Assembly (NCBI GenBank): GCA_022781505.1
Contig: JALETK010000034.1
Location: 1 to 41,133, forward strand
Origin: Clostridiales bacterium
GTDB lineage: Bacteria > Bacillota > Clostridia > Oscillospirales > Oscillospiraceae
Direction: 5' to 3'
Length of the DNA: 41,133 bases
Shown piece after piece: positions 1 through 7,531 of this stretch. Under the pieces are notes generated by a model. The model worked only from the letters and a program-made list of their open reading frames with translations. It searched no databases and was not told the DNA's origin. The translations under genes were made by a program, and so were the position numbers. Numbering within the stretch: position 1 is the first letter of the stretch; the number at the start of each line of letters is the position of its first letter.

Positions 1-2
1 AA

Positions 3-37
3 GCGCCCCTGCCGGAGGTTTGGCAGGGGCGCTGTCA
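3..37 (-). terminator. Hairpin terminator of the ABC exporter operon
   Basis: An 11-bp perfect GC stem (3-13 paired with 22-32) with an 8-nt loop lies just past the stop codon of the minus-strand permease. Only a short T run is visible before the window edge, so termination strength is uncertain. Confidence 0.6.
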
Positions 38-59
38 GCAGTTATGGAACTCAGGAGGA

Positions 60-1655
60 TCAGAGGGCATTCCAGGCCTTGCAGCCCCAGGTGAGGAGCA
101 GGCGGTACAGGCCCAGACAGGCAAGAGCCATTGCCAGGGTGCAGATTCCCAGGAAAAGGGTCGCGGAAATGAGACCGTACAGCCCCACTACATAGAGCAC
201 GGACAGCACCATCACAAGGGCCATGAGCCCCAGCATGGTGATCAGCAGGGCCATGGACTGCTTGCAGGGATAGGCCTCGTTGGTCCAGTCAAACCGGGCC
301 CAGCGCAGGCCGCAGACCAGACCCAGAAGACCGCACAGCAGCCCGGACAGGCCGGGGAACAGGGTGGTCAGGAGGATGTCCGCAGGGGAGAAGCCGTAGG
401 TCAGGGCCAGAACAAGGCCGCTGAGGGACAGCACCGGTACGGTCATGACACAGTGGAACCGGAGCTTGCTCAGAAGAATCTGCCGGGCAGTCAGGGGCAT
501 GGACTGGAGAATCCACAGGGACTTTCCCTCCAGAGAGATTGAGGGCGTGGAAATGCAGATGGTGGTGCTGAGAAAAACCAGCATGGCCGAGGCCGCCAAG
601 GGAAGCTCCGTCCGAAGCTCCGGAATCAGCTCCAGGAACTCCAGAACCTTTCCCCGGAAGACCACGCCCAGCACAGCCAGAACCACCACCAGCACCAGGC
701 CCAGGCCCATGTTGGTGAGATAGACGGGAGACCGGAGGAACCGGCGCAGCTCCTTGCGCTGGAGCGCACCGGAGACGGAGGCAGACTGGATGGAGCCGTA
801 GTCCACCTTCCGCCGCTTCCGGCTGCGGGCGGCCAGGAGGGTGGAGCGCAGGAAGGTGGCGGAGAGGAACCAGCAGACCAGGGCGAAGATCACCCCGCCG
901 CAGGCCAGGAAGGCCGCCAGGTACAGCCCCTCGCCGGTGCAGCCCAGGCCCATGGCGTAGAGGGGCCAGGCCCAAACCTTCAGCGCACCGGCCAGCTGCC
1001 CGCCTCCCGCGGCCATGGCGGTGAGGATGTTCCCCGCCTGGGAGTACAGATAGAAGTAAAGTCCCAGGAAAACCACCATGTAGACCGCAGAGGCCACGGA
1101 CCGGTTCATCCGCTGGAGAAGCTGATGGAGCAGCCAGCCCAGCAGGCAGGTGATGGCCTGGGCCATAAGGGTGACCATGAGGATGCTCAGGAGAAAGGCA
1201 GAAAGACCCATGGGGGTAAAGCCCACCACAATGCCGTAGACCACGCCGGCAGGCCCCAGCACCAGACCCGAGAACAGAAGACTCAGGGCTAGAAGGGGAA
1301 TCATCCGGCTGGCGAGAATCCGGCTGGGCGGGATGGGCATGGAGAGGAGCAGGTCATTGTCCTTCACGTCGTAGAGCTGATTCTGGGTGATAAAGACGCT
1401 TCCGATGACGTTGAGCCCCAGAGCCATGAGCCCAGCCATGGCAAAATACAGCCAGTCCAGCCCGGCCTGGTGATAGGGCTCCGCCAGGGAATGGAAGAGA
1501 TAGGCGAACATCCCCACAAAGACCACGCCCAGATAGGCGAAGAGCACAATCATCAGGATTTTCATACCGGTGCCCCGGCCCTTCTTCCCCTGATTGCGCT
1601 GGGAGAGGGTGTGAAACAGCGCCCGGAACCGGACGCGAAGCAGCGCTTTCATCAT
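60..1655 (-). CDS. ABC exporter permease subunit
   Basis: A 531-residue polytopic membrane protein with about 12 hydrophobic segments, the first near residues 33-55 after a basic N-terminus. It has the appearance of large ABC-2-like exporter permeases of Firmicutes. Its start overlaps the stop of the ATPase gene by 4 bases (ATGA), which implies translational coupling, and GGAGG stands 7 nt upstream. With the ATPase it should form a two-gene exporter; the substrate cannot be told from sequence. No signal peptide or extracellular catalytic domain is visible. The family call rests on topology and pairing with the ATPase rather than on a diagnostic motif. Confidence 0.85.
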   Translation of the reverse strand: MMKALLRVRFRALFHTLSQRNQGKKGRGTGMKILMIVLFAYLGVVFVGMFAYLFHSLAEPYHQAGLDWLYFAMAGLMALGLNVIGSVFITQNQLYDVKDNDLLLSMPIPPSRILASRMIPLLALSLLFSGLVLGPAGVVYGIVVGFTPMGLSAFLLSILMVTLMAQAITCLLGWLLHQLLQRMNRSVASAVYMVVFLGLYFYLYSQAGNILTAMAAGGGQLAGALKVWAWPLYAMGLGCTGEGLYLAAFLACGGVIFALVCWFLSATFLRSTLLAARSRKRRKVDYGSIQSASVSGALQRKELRRFLRSPVYLTNMGLGLVLVVVLAVLGVVFRGKVLEFLELIPELRTELPLAASAMLVFLSTTICISTPSISLEGKSLWILQSMPLTARQILLSKLRFHCVMTVPVLSLSGLVLALTYGFSPADILLTTLFPGLSGLLCGLLGLVCGLRWARFDWTNEAYPCKQSMALLITMLGLMALVMVLSVLYVVGLYGLISATLFLGICTLAMALACLGLYRLLLTWGCKAWNAL

Positions 1656-2362
1656 GCCTTTTCCTCCAGCTCCAGGAACACCTGCTCCAGAGAGGTGTTT
1701 CCCCGAACCTCTTCCATGGGCCCCGCGGCCACCAGCTTGCCGTTTTTAATGATGGCGACCTTGTGGCACAGCTTCTCCGCCACCTCCAGCACATGGGTGG
1801 AGAAGAAGATGGCGCCGCCGGCGGCGCAGTGCTGGGCCATGACGTTTTTCAGCTGATGGGTGGCCAGGGGGTCCAGGCCCACAAAGGGCTCGTCCATAAG
1901 AATGAGCTTGGGCTTGTGAAGCAGGGCGGAGATCACCGCCACCTTCTGCTTCATACCGTGGGAGCACTGGGAGATGGGGAGGGTCAGATCGTCAGTCATG
2001 CCCAGCAGCTCTCCGTACTCCCGGATGCGGGCGGTGCGGTCCGCCTGGCTGACGCCGTAAATGTCCGCCACGAAGTTCAGATATTGCAGACCTGTGAGGA
2101 ACTCGTACAGATCCGGATTGTCCGGTATGTAGGCCAGATCCTGCTTGCAGGCCATGGGGTCTTTCCGGATGGAGTGACCGTTGACAAAGATCTCCCCCTG
2201 GTCAAACCGGAGGATGCCGCAGCAGGCCTTCAGGGTGGTGGTCTTGCCCGCGCCGTTGTGGCCGATAAAGCCGAAGATCTCGCCGGGGGCAATGTGCAGG
2301 TTCAAATCATCCACAGCGAGCTTGCCGCCATAGCGCTTGGTAAAATGTTCAATCCGAAGCAT
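1652..2362 (-). CDS. ABC transporter ATP-binding protein
   Basis: About 236 residues, the normal size of a single nucleotide-binding domain. Visible motifs, numbered from the upstream ATG: Walker A GHNGAGKT near 36-43, a divergent signature CSHGMKQK near 135-142 in place of LSGGQ, Walker B LILMDEP near 155-161, and the switch histidine in FFSTHV. The variant signature is common in ABC-2-type exporter ATPases. An ATG two codons upstream (2368) is also possible, but the AGAAGG ribosome site is better spaced from 2362. It supplies ATP hydrolysis for the overlapping downstream permease. Confidence 0.92.
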   Translation of the reverse strand: MLRIEHFTKRYGGKLAVDDLNLHIAPGEIFGFIGHNGAGKTTTLKACCGILRFDQGEIFVNGHSIRKDPMACKQDLAYIPDNPDLYEFLTGLQYLNFVADIYGVSQADRTARIREYGELLGMTDDLTLPISQCSHGMKQKVAVISALLHKPKLILMDEPFVGLDPLATHQLKNVMAQHCAAGGAIFFSTHVLEVAEKLCHKVAIIKNGKLVAAGPMEEVRGNTSLEQVFLELEEKA

Positions 2363-2403
2363 AGCCATACCTTCTTATATTCGTATTACCCAAGGGCACC
2401 TGC

Positions 2404-2432
2404 ATCATAGCACATCGGTGAGAGATTTACAA
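2404..2432 (-). promoter_or_regulatory. Promoter of the ABC exporter operon
   Basis: Read on the minus strand: TTGTAA (2427-2432), a 17-bp spacer, then TATGAT (2404-2409), about 40 bp upstream of the ATPase start. The boxes match sigma-A consensus at 4/6 and 5/6. Confidence 0.55.
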
Positions 2433-2697
2433 TGGATTTTGAAAAATCTTAATAAAAAAGTAGGATTTTCGCGGTTATTTGACCATTTTACACAACAAAC
2501 AGTCATATGAACGTCTGATGTGGCAGTGAGCTCCCATAACCCCGGTGTCAGGAGCTTCTGCTCCGTTCCGGGGAAACCCGGGAGATTTTCAGGCAAATGA
2601 CCTGCAGTGCCGCAGGGAATGGTTTACAAAAAGTTGCAATGGTTACAGTGTCGCGGGACAATGTTATGAACATGAGGGGAAGCCTTCTGATTTGTAA

Positions 2698-2960
2698 TAC
2701 CGTAGGGCGGGGGCAAGACCCAATGTCACGAACTAAAGCGCGCAGGGTAGGGCAGGCTTTGTGGTGCGCCTGTAGGGGAGGGTCATGACCCTCCCGGGCA
2801 GCAGCAAGTCTGATTGGCAGCTCCGTTCTGAGGTACCAGCTCTTGCAGGAGAGATTGGAAGCGCCCAGGTTCCAGTAAGTGCCCGTAGGGGAGGGGCATG
2901 ACCCTCCCCTACGGGCAGAATCGGGGCATCTGGGTTCAGGTGGGTACCCGCCCTACGGTA
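2698..2960. repeat. 263-bp intergenic element with 14-bp perfect terminal inverted repeats
   Basis: The ends TACCGTAGGGCGGG (2698-2711) and its exact reverse complement (2947-2960) bracket a segment holding two long palindromes built on GGGAGGG-TCATGA-CCCTCCC. One is at 2776-2795. The other, at 2881-2916, is a 15-bp stem around GCATGA. The left end also carries, reversed, the GTGACATTGGG motif (2719-2729) seen at 19338 and 32761. No convincing ORF lies inside. The rest of the 2369-3066 gap (2433-2697 and 2961-3066) shows nothing recognisable. The element looks like a non-autonomous mobile or REP-type repeat; the mobility class is not determined. Confidence 0.7.
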
Positions 2961-3066
2961 AACCATAAGGACTTTGATAGATCCGTCTCAAACTGTGGCA
3001 GATATATCTGGCGGGTTGTGGCGCTGAAGGCTGTGATCAATTCCGGCCTTACAGGTCGCGTTCCTT

Positions 3067-3285
3067 TTATAAGACCTGGTCATCCTCCGATGGAACGTAT
3101 TCCATAATGGCCTCCACGGGGCACCGTAGAATCCGGCAGAGATCGTTGACGGTGGTGGTGTTCACCGGCTTGTTTTTTCTCAGCTTGTCAATGGTGGAGC
3201 TTGAAATATGGTGATTCTTAATCAGAGTATAGGTGGACTCCTGAGATTCTTTCAGTGTGTCCCAAAATGGCCGGAAACTGATCAT
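3067..3285 (-). CDS. Small Xre/Cro-family HTH regulator
   Basis: A 72-residue protein that is essentially one Cro/C1-type helix-turn-helix. The N-terminal helix precedes YTLIKNHHISSSTIDKLR (turn and recognition helix, about 20-36), then VNTTTVNDLCRILRCPVEAIMEY, the characteristic last helices (about 41-63). The TLI..SSSTI and VNDLC.IL.C.VEAIMEY patterns match the HTH_26-like group of small stand-alone regulators. AGGAG stands 8 nt before the ATG. It is divergent from the small ORF at 3432-3593, and the shared intergenic region holds symmetrical sequences around a strong promoter. It is therefore likely to control that promoter, its own, or both. Confidence 0.85.
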   Translation of the reverse strand: MISFRPFWDTLKESQESTYTLIKNHHISSSTIDKLRKNKPVNTTTVNDLCRILRCPVEAIMEYVPSEDDQVL

Positions 3286-3309
3286 TTCCTCATCTCCTAA
3301 GTTTTTTTC

Positions 3310-3361
3310 TATCCTAGGATATAACCATCTCCTTGACTATAGTCGTAATAGAGACTATAAT
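3310..3361 (+). promoter_or_regulatory. Strong sigma-A promoter with embedded operator-like repeats
   Basis: TTGACT (3333-3338), a 17-bp spacer and TATAAT (3356-3361). The spacer region holds GACTATAGTC (3335-3344), a perfect 10-bp palindrome, and a second GACTATA (3353-3359) overlapping the -10 box. A further 12-bp palindrome TATCCTAGGATA lies at 3310-3321. These are good candidates for the site bound by the divergent Xre-type regulator; that assignment is inference. Confidence 0.65.
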
Positions 3362-3431
3362 GGAGCCTATAAAGTGAGGTGTGCGCCTGGGGAGGTGAGG
3401 GAAAACGGAAAAAGAGACCGATTGGAAAGAG

Positions 3432-3593
3432 ATGTATCTGGTATCTGCCAGGGCCATGGAACAGGCCATCCGCATCCTGATTCAGGCGCAGCAGACCTGT
3501 GAAGGGCTGTATTTAAATGAGGGGAATCGGGAAGCCGGGGCAGAGGGGGATAAACGAGAGAAAATCCTGCAATTTCCCGAAAATAACATTTGA
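3432..3593 (+). CDS. Small unrecognised protein downstream of the Xre-regulated promoter
   Basis: A 53-residue frame from the first ATG, containing EQAIRILIQAQQTCEGLYL and a charged tail. There is no recognised family. The frame stays open upstream to a stop at 3396-3398. An excellent ribosome site, GGAGGTGAGG (3391-3400), is spaced for a start at 3405, where the in-frame codon is ACG, whereas the ATG at 3432 has only a weak, too-close GGAAAG. The true product may thus be 62 residues from a non-standard or mutated start. It lies about 70 bp downstream of a consensus-like promoter and opposite a small Xre-type gene. Its stop overlaps the -35 box of the next promoter. Confidence 0.45.
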   Translation: MYLVSARAMEQAIRILIQAQQTCEGLYLNEGNREAGAEGDKREKILQFPENNI

Positions 3594-3618
3594 CAAACGG
3601 CAGTAAATCGCCTATAAT
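3590..3618 (+). promoter_or_regulatory. Consensus sigma-A promoter of yceD-rpmF
   Basis: TTGACA (3590-3595), a 17-bp spacer and TATAAT (3613-3618): both hexamers are perfect. It lies about 30 bp before the yceD start, so expression should be strong and constitutive, as expected for a ribosomal protein operon. Confidence 0.85.
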
Positions 3619-3650
3619 ATCTCCTGCATGACTGCGAGGAAGGGATAAGT

Positions 3651-4154
3651 ATGCTGTTAGGACTGTCCAAGATTATAGACTGCCCCGGCGGGAGCGTATC
3701 CTTTGCGACCAGTGTGGATCTGAGTGATCTTCGTTTTGGGGCTTGCTGCCCTGCCAGAGATCCGGTGCGGGCTTCCGGCACGGTGCGGAACACTGCAGGC
3801 GTCCTGGTGCTGTCGGGCTCTCTCACCGCCCGGCTGTATGGCGTCTGTGACCGCTGCGCCAGAGAGTTCCAGCGGGACGTGGAGTTCCCTATGGAGGCTG
3901 TCCTGGTGACGGAGCTCAGCGACGAGGAGAATGAGGATGAATGGGTCTTTCAGCTGGAAGGCGACAGTGCGGACTTGGATGACATCGTGACCACCACCTT
4001 TGTCCTCAATATGGACTCCAAGCTCCTGTGCAAACCGGACTGCAAGGGTCTGTGCTGCCGGTGCGGCGCGAACCTGAACGACGGCCCCTGTGGCTGTCAG
4101 CCGGAACTGGACCCCCGTTTTGCTGCTTTAAAGCAGCTTCTGAGTGATGAGTAA
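3651..4154 (+). CDS. YceD family (DUF177) protein
   Basis: A 167-residue DUF177/YceD protein. The central GSLTARLYGVCDRCAREF motif carries a Cys-x2-Cys pair and is followed by an acidic stretch (TELSDEENEDE). The C-terminal CKPDCKGLCCRCGANLNDGPCGC is a cysteine-rich metal-binding-like segment typical of the family. In other bacteria YceD is linked to 23S rRNA maturation and ribosome levels. The gene nearly always precedes rpmF, as here (45 bp upstream). The start is set by AGGAAGG and the promoter 30 bp upstream. Confidence 0.9.
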   Translation: MLLGLSKIIDCPGGSVSFATSVDLSDLRFGACCPARDPVRASGTVRNTAGVLVLSGSLTARLYGVCDRCAREFQRDVEFPMEAVLVTELSDEENEDEWVFQLEGDSADLDDIVTTTFVLNMDSKLLCKPDCKGLCCRCGANLNDGPCGCQPELDPRFAALKQLLSDE

Positions 4155-4199
4155 TTTTTGACGCTGTGAAAAGCAGTTCGACCTAAGGAGGTGTCACGC

Positions 4200-4385
4200 A
4201 TGGCTGTCCCTAAGTGTAAAGTTTCCAAGGCAAGACGCGACAAGCGCCGCGGCTCCAACTGGAAGCTGTCCGCCCCCGGCGTGGTTGCTTGCCCCAAGTG
4301 CGGCGAGTTCTGCCTGCCCCACAGAGCCTGCAAGGCTTGCGGCTACTACAATGGCCGTCAGGTTGTCGCTGTGGAGTCCAAGTAA
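4200..4385 (+). CDS. rpmF: 50S ribosomal protein L32
   Basis: A 61-residue basic protein beginning [20 protein letters not shown], which is diagnostic of L32. The zinc ribbon [22 protein letters not shown] carries the Cys pairs of the zinc-binding (C+) form. The ATG at 4200 is chosen because AAGGAGGTG lies 7-15 nt upstream; an upstream TTG in frame would overlap that site. It is co-transcribed with yceD and followed at once by a strong terminator. Confidence 0.98.
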   Translation: MAVPKCKVSKARRDKRRGSNWKLSAPGVVACPKCGEFCLPHRACKACGYYNGRQVVAVESK

Positions 4386-4399
4386 GAGGCGAAGAAAGC

Positions 4400-4429
4400 A
4401 AGAGGAAGGCACCGCCTTCCTCTTTTTTC
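4400..4429 (+). terminator. Intrinsic terminator after rpmF
   Basis: A perfect 11-bp stem (4400-4410 with 4414-4424), a 3-nt loop and a run of six T's. It separates yceD-rpmF from der. Confidence 0.92.
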
Positions 4430-4458
4430 TTGACCTTACGGCATTTGTGTGCAATAAT
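4430..4458 (+). promoter_or_regulatory. Promoter of der-plsY-gpsA
   Basis: TTGACC (4430-4435), a 17-bp spacer and AATAAT (4453-4458), each 5/6 to consensus. It starts at the end of the terminator T-tract and lies about 37 bp before the der start. Confidence 0.6.
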
Positions 4459-4494
4459 AATCTGGATATACTGTGAGTATAGGAGGGATTCCAT

Positions 4495-5823
4495 ATGCCA
4501 AAACCCTTGGTGGCCATTGTGGGCCGCCCCAATGTGGGAAAATCCATGCTCTTCAATAAATTGACCGGCCAGAGAGCCGCAATTGTGGAAGACACCCCCG
4601 GCGTCACCCGGGACAGAATCTACGGCCAGTGCGAGTGGCGGGGCCGTACCTTTGACCTGATGGACACCGGCGGCATCGAGCCGGGCACCGACAGCGAGAT
4701 TCTCCAGTTCATGCGCCGCCAGGCGGAGATCGGCATTGAGCTGGCGGACGCCATCATAATGGTGGTGGACGTGAAGGTGGGCCTCACGGCGGCGGACTCC
4801 GCTGTGGCAACCATTTTGCAGCGGGCCAGGAAGCCTGTTCTCCTGGCGGTGAACAAATGCGACTCCGTGGGCGGGGTGAACCCGGACGTCTACGAGTTTT
4901 ACGCCCTGGGCCTGGGGGACCCTCTGGAGGTCTCTGCTGTCCACGGCCACGGCACCGGCGATTTGCTGGACTGGTGCGTGGAGCAGTTCCCGGAGGAGGC
5001 CTGGGAGGAAGAGGATGAGGCGGTCACCAAGGTGGCCATTGTGGGAAAGCCCAACGTGGGCAAGTCCAGCCTCCTGAATCAGATTCTGGGGGAGGAGCGG
5101 GTCATTGTGTCCGACGTGGCCGGAACCACCCGGGATGCCATTGACAGCTACTTTGAAAACGAATTTGGAAAATACTGCTTCATCGATACCGCCGGTATGC
5201 GCCGGAAGTCCAAGGTGGACGACGCCATTGAGCGCTACAGCAACATGCGCTCTGTCAGCGCCATCGAGCGGGCGGATGTGTGCATCGTCATGATTGACGC
5301 CACCGAGGGGGTCACGGAGCAGGACACCAAGATTGCGGGCCTGGCCCACGAGGCGGGCAAGGCTGTGGTGATTGCGGTGAACAAGTGGGACCTGGTGGAG
5401 AAGGAGACCAACACCATGCGGGACATGGAGGTGAAGGTCCGGCAGGATCTCAGCTTCATGCCCTATGCCCAGGTGGTGTTCCTCTCCGCTCTCACCGGCC
5501 AGCGGGTGGACAAGCTCTATGAGGTCATCAATCAGGCCGCCCAGAGCAACGCCATGCGGATTACCACCGGCGCCCTCAACAGCGTCCTGGCCGACGCCAC
5601 CGCCCGGGTGCAGCCTCCCACGGACAAGGGCCGCCGGCTGAAGATCTACTATATGACCCAGGCCGGCGTGAAGCCCCCCCATTTTGTGATTTTCTGCAAC
5701 GACGCCAGACTGTTTCACTTCTCCTACCAGCGGTATCTGGAGAACCAGATCCGGGCGGTGTTCGGCCTCACCGGCACGCCCATCCGCATGACCATTCGCC
5801 AGAAGGGCGACAAGGAGGAGTAA
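4495..5823 (+). CDS. der: Ribosome assembly GTPase Der (EngA)
   Basis: 442 residues with the hallmark tandem GTPase domains. The first P-loop GRPNVGKS is at 10-17 with DTGG downstream and NKCD as G4; the second P-loop GKPNVGKS is near 183-190 with DTAGM and NKWD. A C-terminal KH-like domain ends in FVIFCND....YQRYLENQIR...GTPIR. Der binds 50S precursors in the cytoplasm and is needed for late large-subunit assembly. AGGAGGG precedes the ATG. It leads a compact run with plsY (3-nt gap) and gpsA (4-nt overlap), a combination frequent in Firmicutes. Confidence 0.98.
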   Translation: MPKPLVAIVGRPNVGKSMLFNKLTGQRAAIVEDTPGVTRDRIYGQCEWRGRTFDLMDTGGIEPGTDSEILQFMRRQAEIGIELADAIIMVVDVKVGLTAADSAVATILQRARKPVLLAVNKCDSVGGVNPDVYEFYALGLGDPLEVSAVHGHGTGDLLDWCVEQFPEEAWEEEDEAVTKVAIVGKPNVGKSSLLNQILGEERVIVSDVAGTTRDAIDSYFENEFGKYCFIDTAGMRRKSKVDDAIERYSNMRSVSAIERADVCIVMIDATEGVTEQDTKIAGLAHEAGKAVVIAVNKWDLVEKETNTMRDMEVKVRQDLSFMPYAQVVFLSALTGQRVDKLYEVINQAAQSNAMRITTGALNSVLADATARVQPPTDKGRRLKIYYMTQAGVKPPHFVIFCNDARLFHFSYQRYLENQIRAVFGLTGTPIRMTIRQKGDKEE

Positions 5824-5826
5824 GCT

Positions 5827-6462
5827 ATGCTTGACATGTTGGGCCCGATCATTGTGGCTGTCCTTGCAGCCTATTTCCTGGGAAATCTCAACGGCGCAAT
5901 CACGGTTTCCAGCCTCCTGGACAAGGACGACGTCCGCAGCCATGGCAGCGGCAACGCCGGAATGACAAACTATATGCGCTCCTACGGCCTGAAAAAGACC
6001 GGCCTGGTGATTCTCATGGATCTGGGCAAGACCATTCTGGCCTGCTTCCTGGGGGCCCTTCTCCTGGAGCCCTACGGGTACTATACCGAGGGGGCCATGC
6101 TGGCGGGCTTCTCCGTCTCCCTGGGTCACGATTTCCCTGTGACCCAGGGCTTCCGGGGCGGCAAGGGCATCCTGTGTGGCCTGGGGGTGGCCTTTGTGGC
6201 GGACTGGCGGATTGCCCTCATGATTCTGGGGGTTTTCGCGGTGCTGGTGCTGCTGACCCGGTATGTGTCCCTGGGCTCCTGCGTGGCGGCCCTTGCCCTG
6301 GGCATCTGCTTCACGGTGATGCACGGGGACAAGCCGGTGGTGATTGTTTTTGCCTGGCTCATCGCCCTGACTGCGATTTTCATGCACCGGGGCAACCTTC
6401 AGCGGCTGTGCAAGGGCACGGAGCGAAAGCTGTCCTTCGGACATGAGGAGGGGCGTACATGA
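5827..6462 (+). CDS. plsY: Acyl-phosphate:glycerol-3-phosphate acyltransferase PlsY
   Basis: A 211-residue membrane protein with about five transmembrane segments. Family motifs are visible: SHGSGNAGMTN (motif 1, about 37-47), GHDFPVTQGFRGGKG (motif 2, about 99-113) and a cytoplasmic C-terminal tail. It transfers an acyl chain from acyl-phosphate to glycerol-3-phosphate, the first step of phospholipid synthesis in most Gram-positives. Its substrate is supplied by the overlapping gpsA. Its ribosome site lies in the 3' end of der. Confidence 0.96.
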   Translation: MLDMLGPIIVAVLAAYFLGNLNGAITVSSLLDKDDVRSHGSGNAGMTNYMRSYGLKKTGLVILMDLGKTILACFLGALLLEPYGYYTEGAMLAGFSVSLGHDFPVTQGFRGGKGILCGLGVAFVADWRIALMILGVFAVLVLLTRYVSLGSCVAALALGICFTVMHGDKPVVIVFAWLIALTAIFMHRGNLQRLCKGTERKLSFGHEEGRT

Positions 6463-7463
6463 ACATTACCGTAGCGGGAAGCGGCGGCTGGGGCACGGCC
6501 CTGGCCATCCACCTGTGTAAAAACGGCCACGAGGTCACCCTCTGGTCCCACAATCCGGAAAAGGCCCGGGCTATGGAGGAGAGCCGGGAGAATCCCATGC
6601 TTCCGGGCATCCCCCTGCCACGGGAGCTGGCCCTCTCGGGAGACCCCGCTTCCGTGGCAGGCCGGGAGCTGGTTGTCCTGGCCTCTCCCTCCTTTCCCTT
6701 CCGCTCCGTCTGCAAAACTCTGGCGCCGCACCTGGACCCGGGAACCCTTCTGGTCTCCGTGGCCAAGGGCATTGAGCCGGAGACCCTGGAGCGTATGAGC
6801 CAGATTGCCCAGGAGGAGACCGGCCACACCGTGGCGGTGCTCTCCGGCCCCAGTCACGCTGAGGAGGTGGCCCGGGGCATTCCCACGGGCTGCGTGTCCG
6901 CCTGCGCGGACCGGGCCGCGGCGGAGCTGGTGCAGGATGTGTTCATGTCCGACCGGTTCCGGGTGTATGTGAACCCCGACGTGGTGGGGGTGGAGCTTGG
7001 CGGCGCGCTCAAGAACGTCATTGCCCTGTGCGCCGGCATCTGTGACGGTCTGGGCTTTGGGGACAACACCAAGGCCATGCTCATGACCCGGGGCCTTACG
7101 GAGACCGCCCGCTTAGGGCTGGCCCTGGGAGCCCGGCAGGAGACCTTCGCGGGCCTGGCCGGGGTGGGGGATCTGATTGTCACCTGCACCTCCATGCACT
7201 CCAGAAACCGCCGGGCCGGTATCCTCATCGGCCAGGGCGCCACCCCCAAGCAGGCCATGGAACAGGTGGGGGCCGTGGTGGAGGGCTACTTTGCAGCCCG
7301 CTCCGCCCACCTCCTGGCGGAGAAGCTGGGGGCGGACATGCCCATCGCCTCGGCGGCCTACCGGGTGCTTTACGAGGGCGCGGAGGTTCGCCGGACGGTG
7401 GATCAGCTCCTGCGCCGGGAAAAGCGGGCAGAGAGCGAGGATGCCCGCTGGGATACCCTTTGA
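6459..7463 (+). CDS. gpsA: Glycerol-3-phosphate dehydrogenase [NAD(P)+]
   Basis: 334 residues. The N-terminal dinucleotide-binding loop GSGGWGTALA is at 7-16, LSGPSHAEEVA follows in the middle, and the catalytic region GGALKNVIALCAGICDGLGFGDNTKAML includes the conserved lysine. GLAGVGDLIVTC.S..SRNR is the usual C-terminal signature. It reduces dihydroxyacetone phosphate to sn-glycerol-3-phosphate for PlsY. ATGA overlap with plsY indicates coupled translation. It is the last gene of the der operon. Confidence 0.98.
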   Translation: MNITVAGSGGWGTALAIHLCKNGHEVTLWSHNPEKARAMEESRENPMLPGIPLPRELALSGDPASVAGRELVVLASPSFPFRSVCKTLAPHLDPGTLLVSVAKGIEPETLERMSQIAQEETGHTVAVLSGPSHAEEVARGIPTGCVSACADRAAAELVQDVFMSDRFRVYVNPDVVGVELGGALKNVIALCAGICDGLGFGDNTKAMLMTRGLTETARLGLALGARQETFAGLAGVGDLIVTCTSMHSRNRRAGILIGQGATPKQAMEQVGAVVEGYFAARSAHLLAEKLGADMPIASAAYRVLYEGAEVRRTVDQLLRREKRAESEDARWDTL

Positions 7464-7469
7464 TTTTCT

Positions 7470-7507
7470 GCGGGCGTTCCGCCGGTTCTGCCGGTGAACG
7501 CCCGCTT
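7470..7507 (+). terminator. Hairpin after gpsA
   Basis: A perfect 10-bp stem (7470-7479 with 7496-7505) encloses a nested GCCGG/CCGGT stem and ends in a weak T tract (TTTGT). It is probably an attenuator or terminator between gpsA and the two-component system. Confidence 0.6.
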
Positions 7508-7531
7508 TGTCGTATGGAAGGAGAACGACCC

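Noticed and set aside
2733-3107. Small frames of 69-77 residues in the repeat region after the ABC operon
   Set aside because: They read through the palindromic repeats at 2776 and 2881 and lack ribosome sites.
4210-6444. A 744-residue open frame on the minus strand opposite rpmF, der and plsY
   Set aside because: It is antisense to three certain genes; its His/Gly/Ala/Leu-rich, low-complexity composition is what antisense of GC-rich codons gives.
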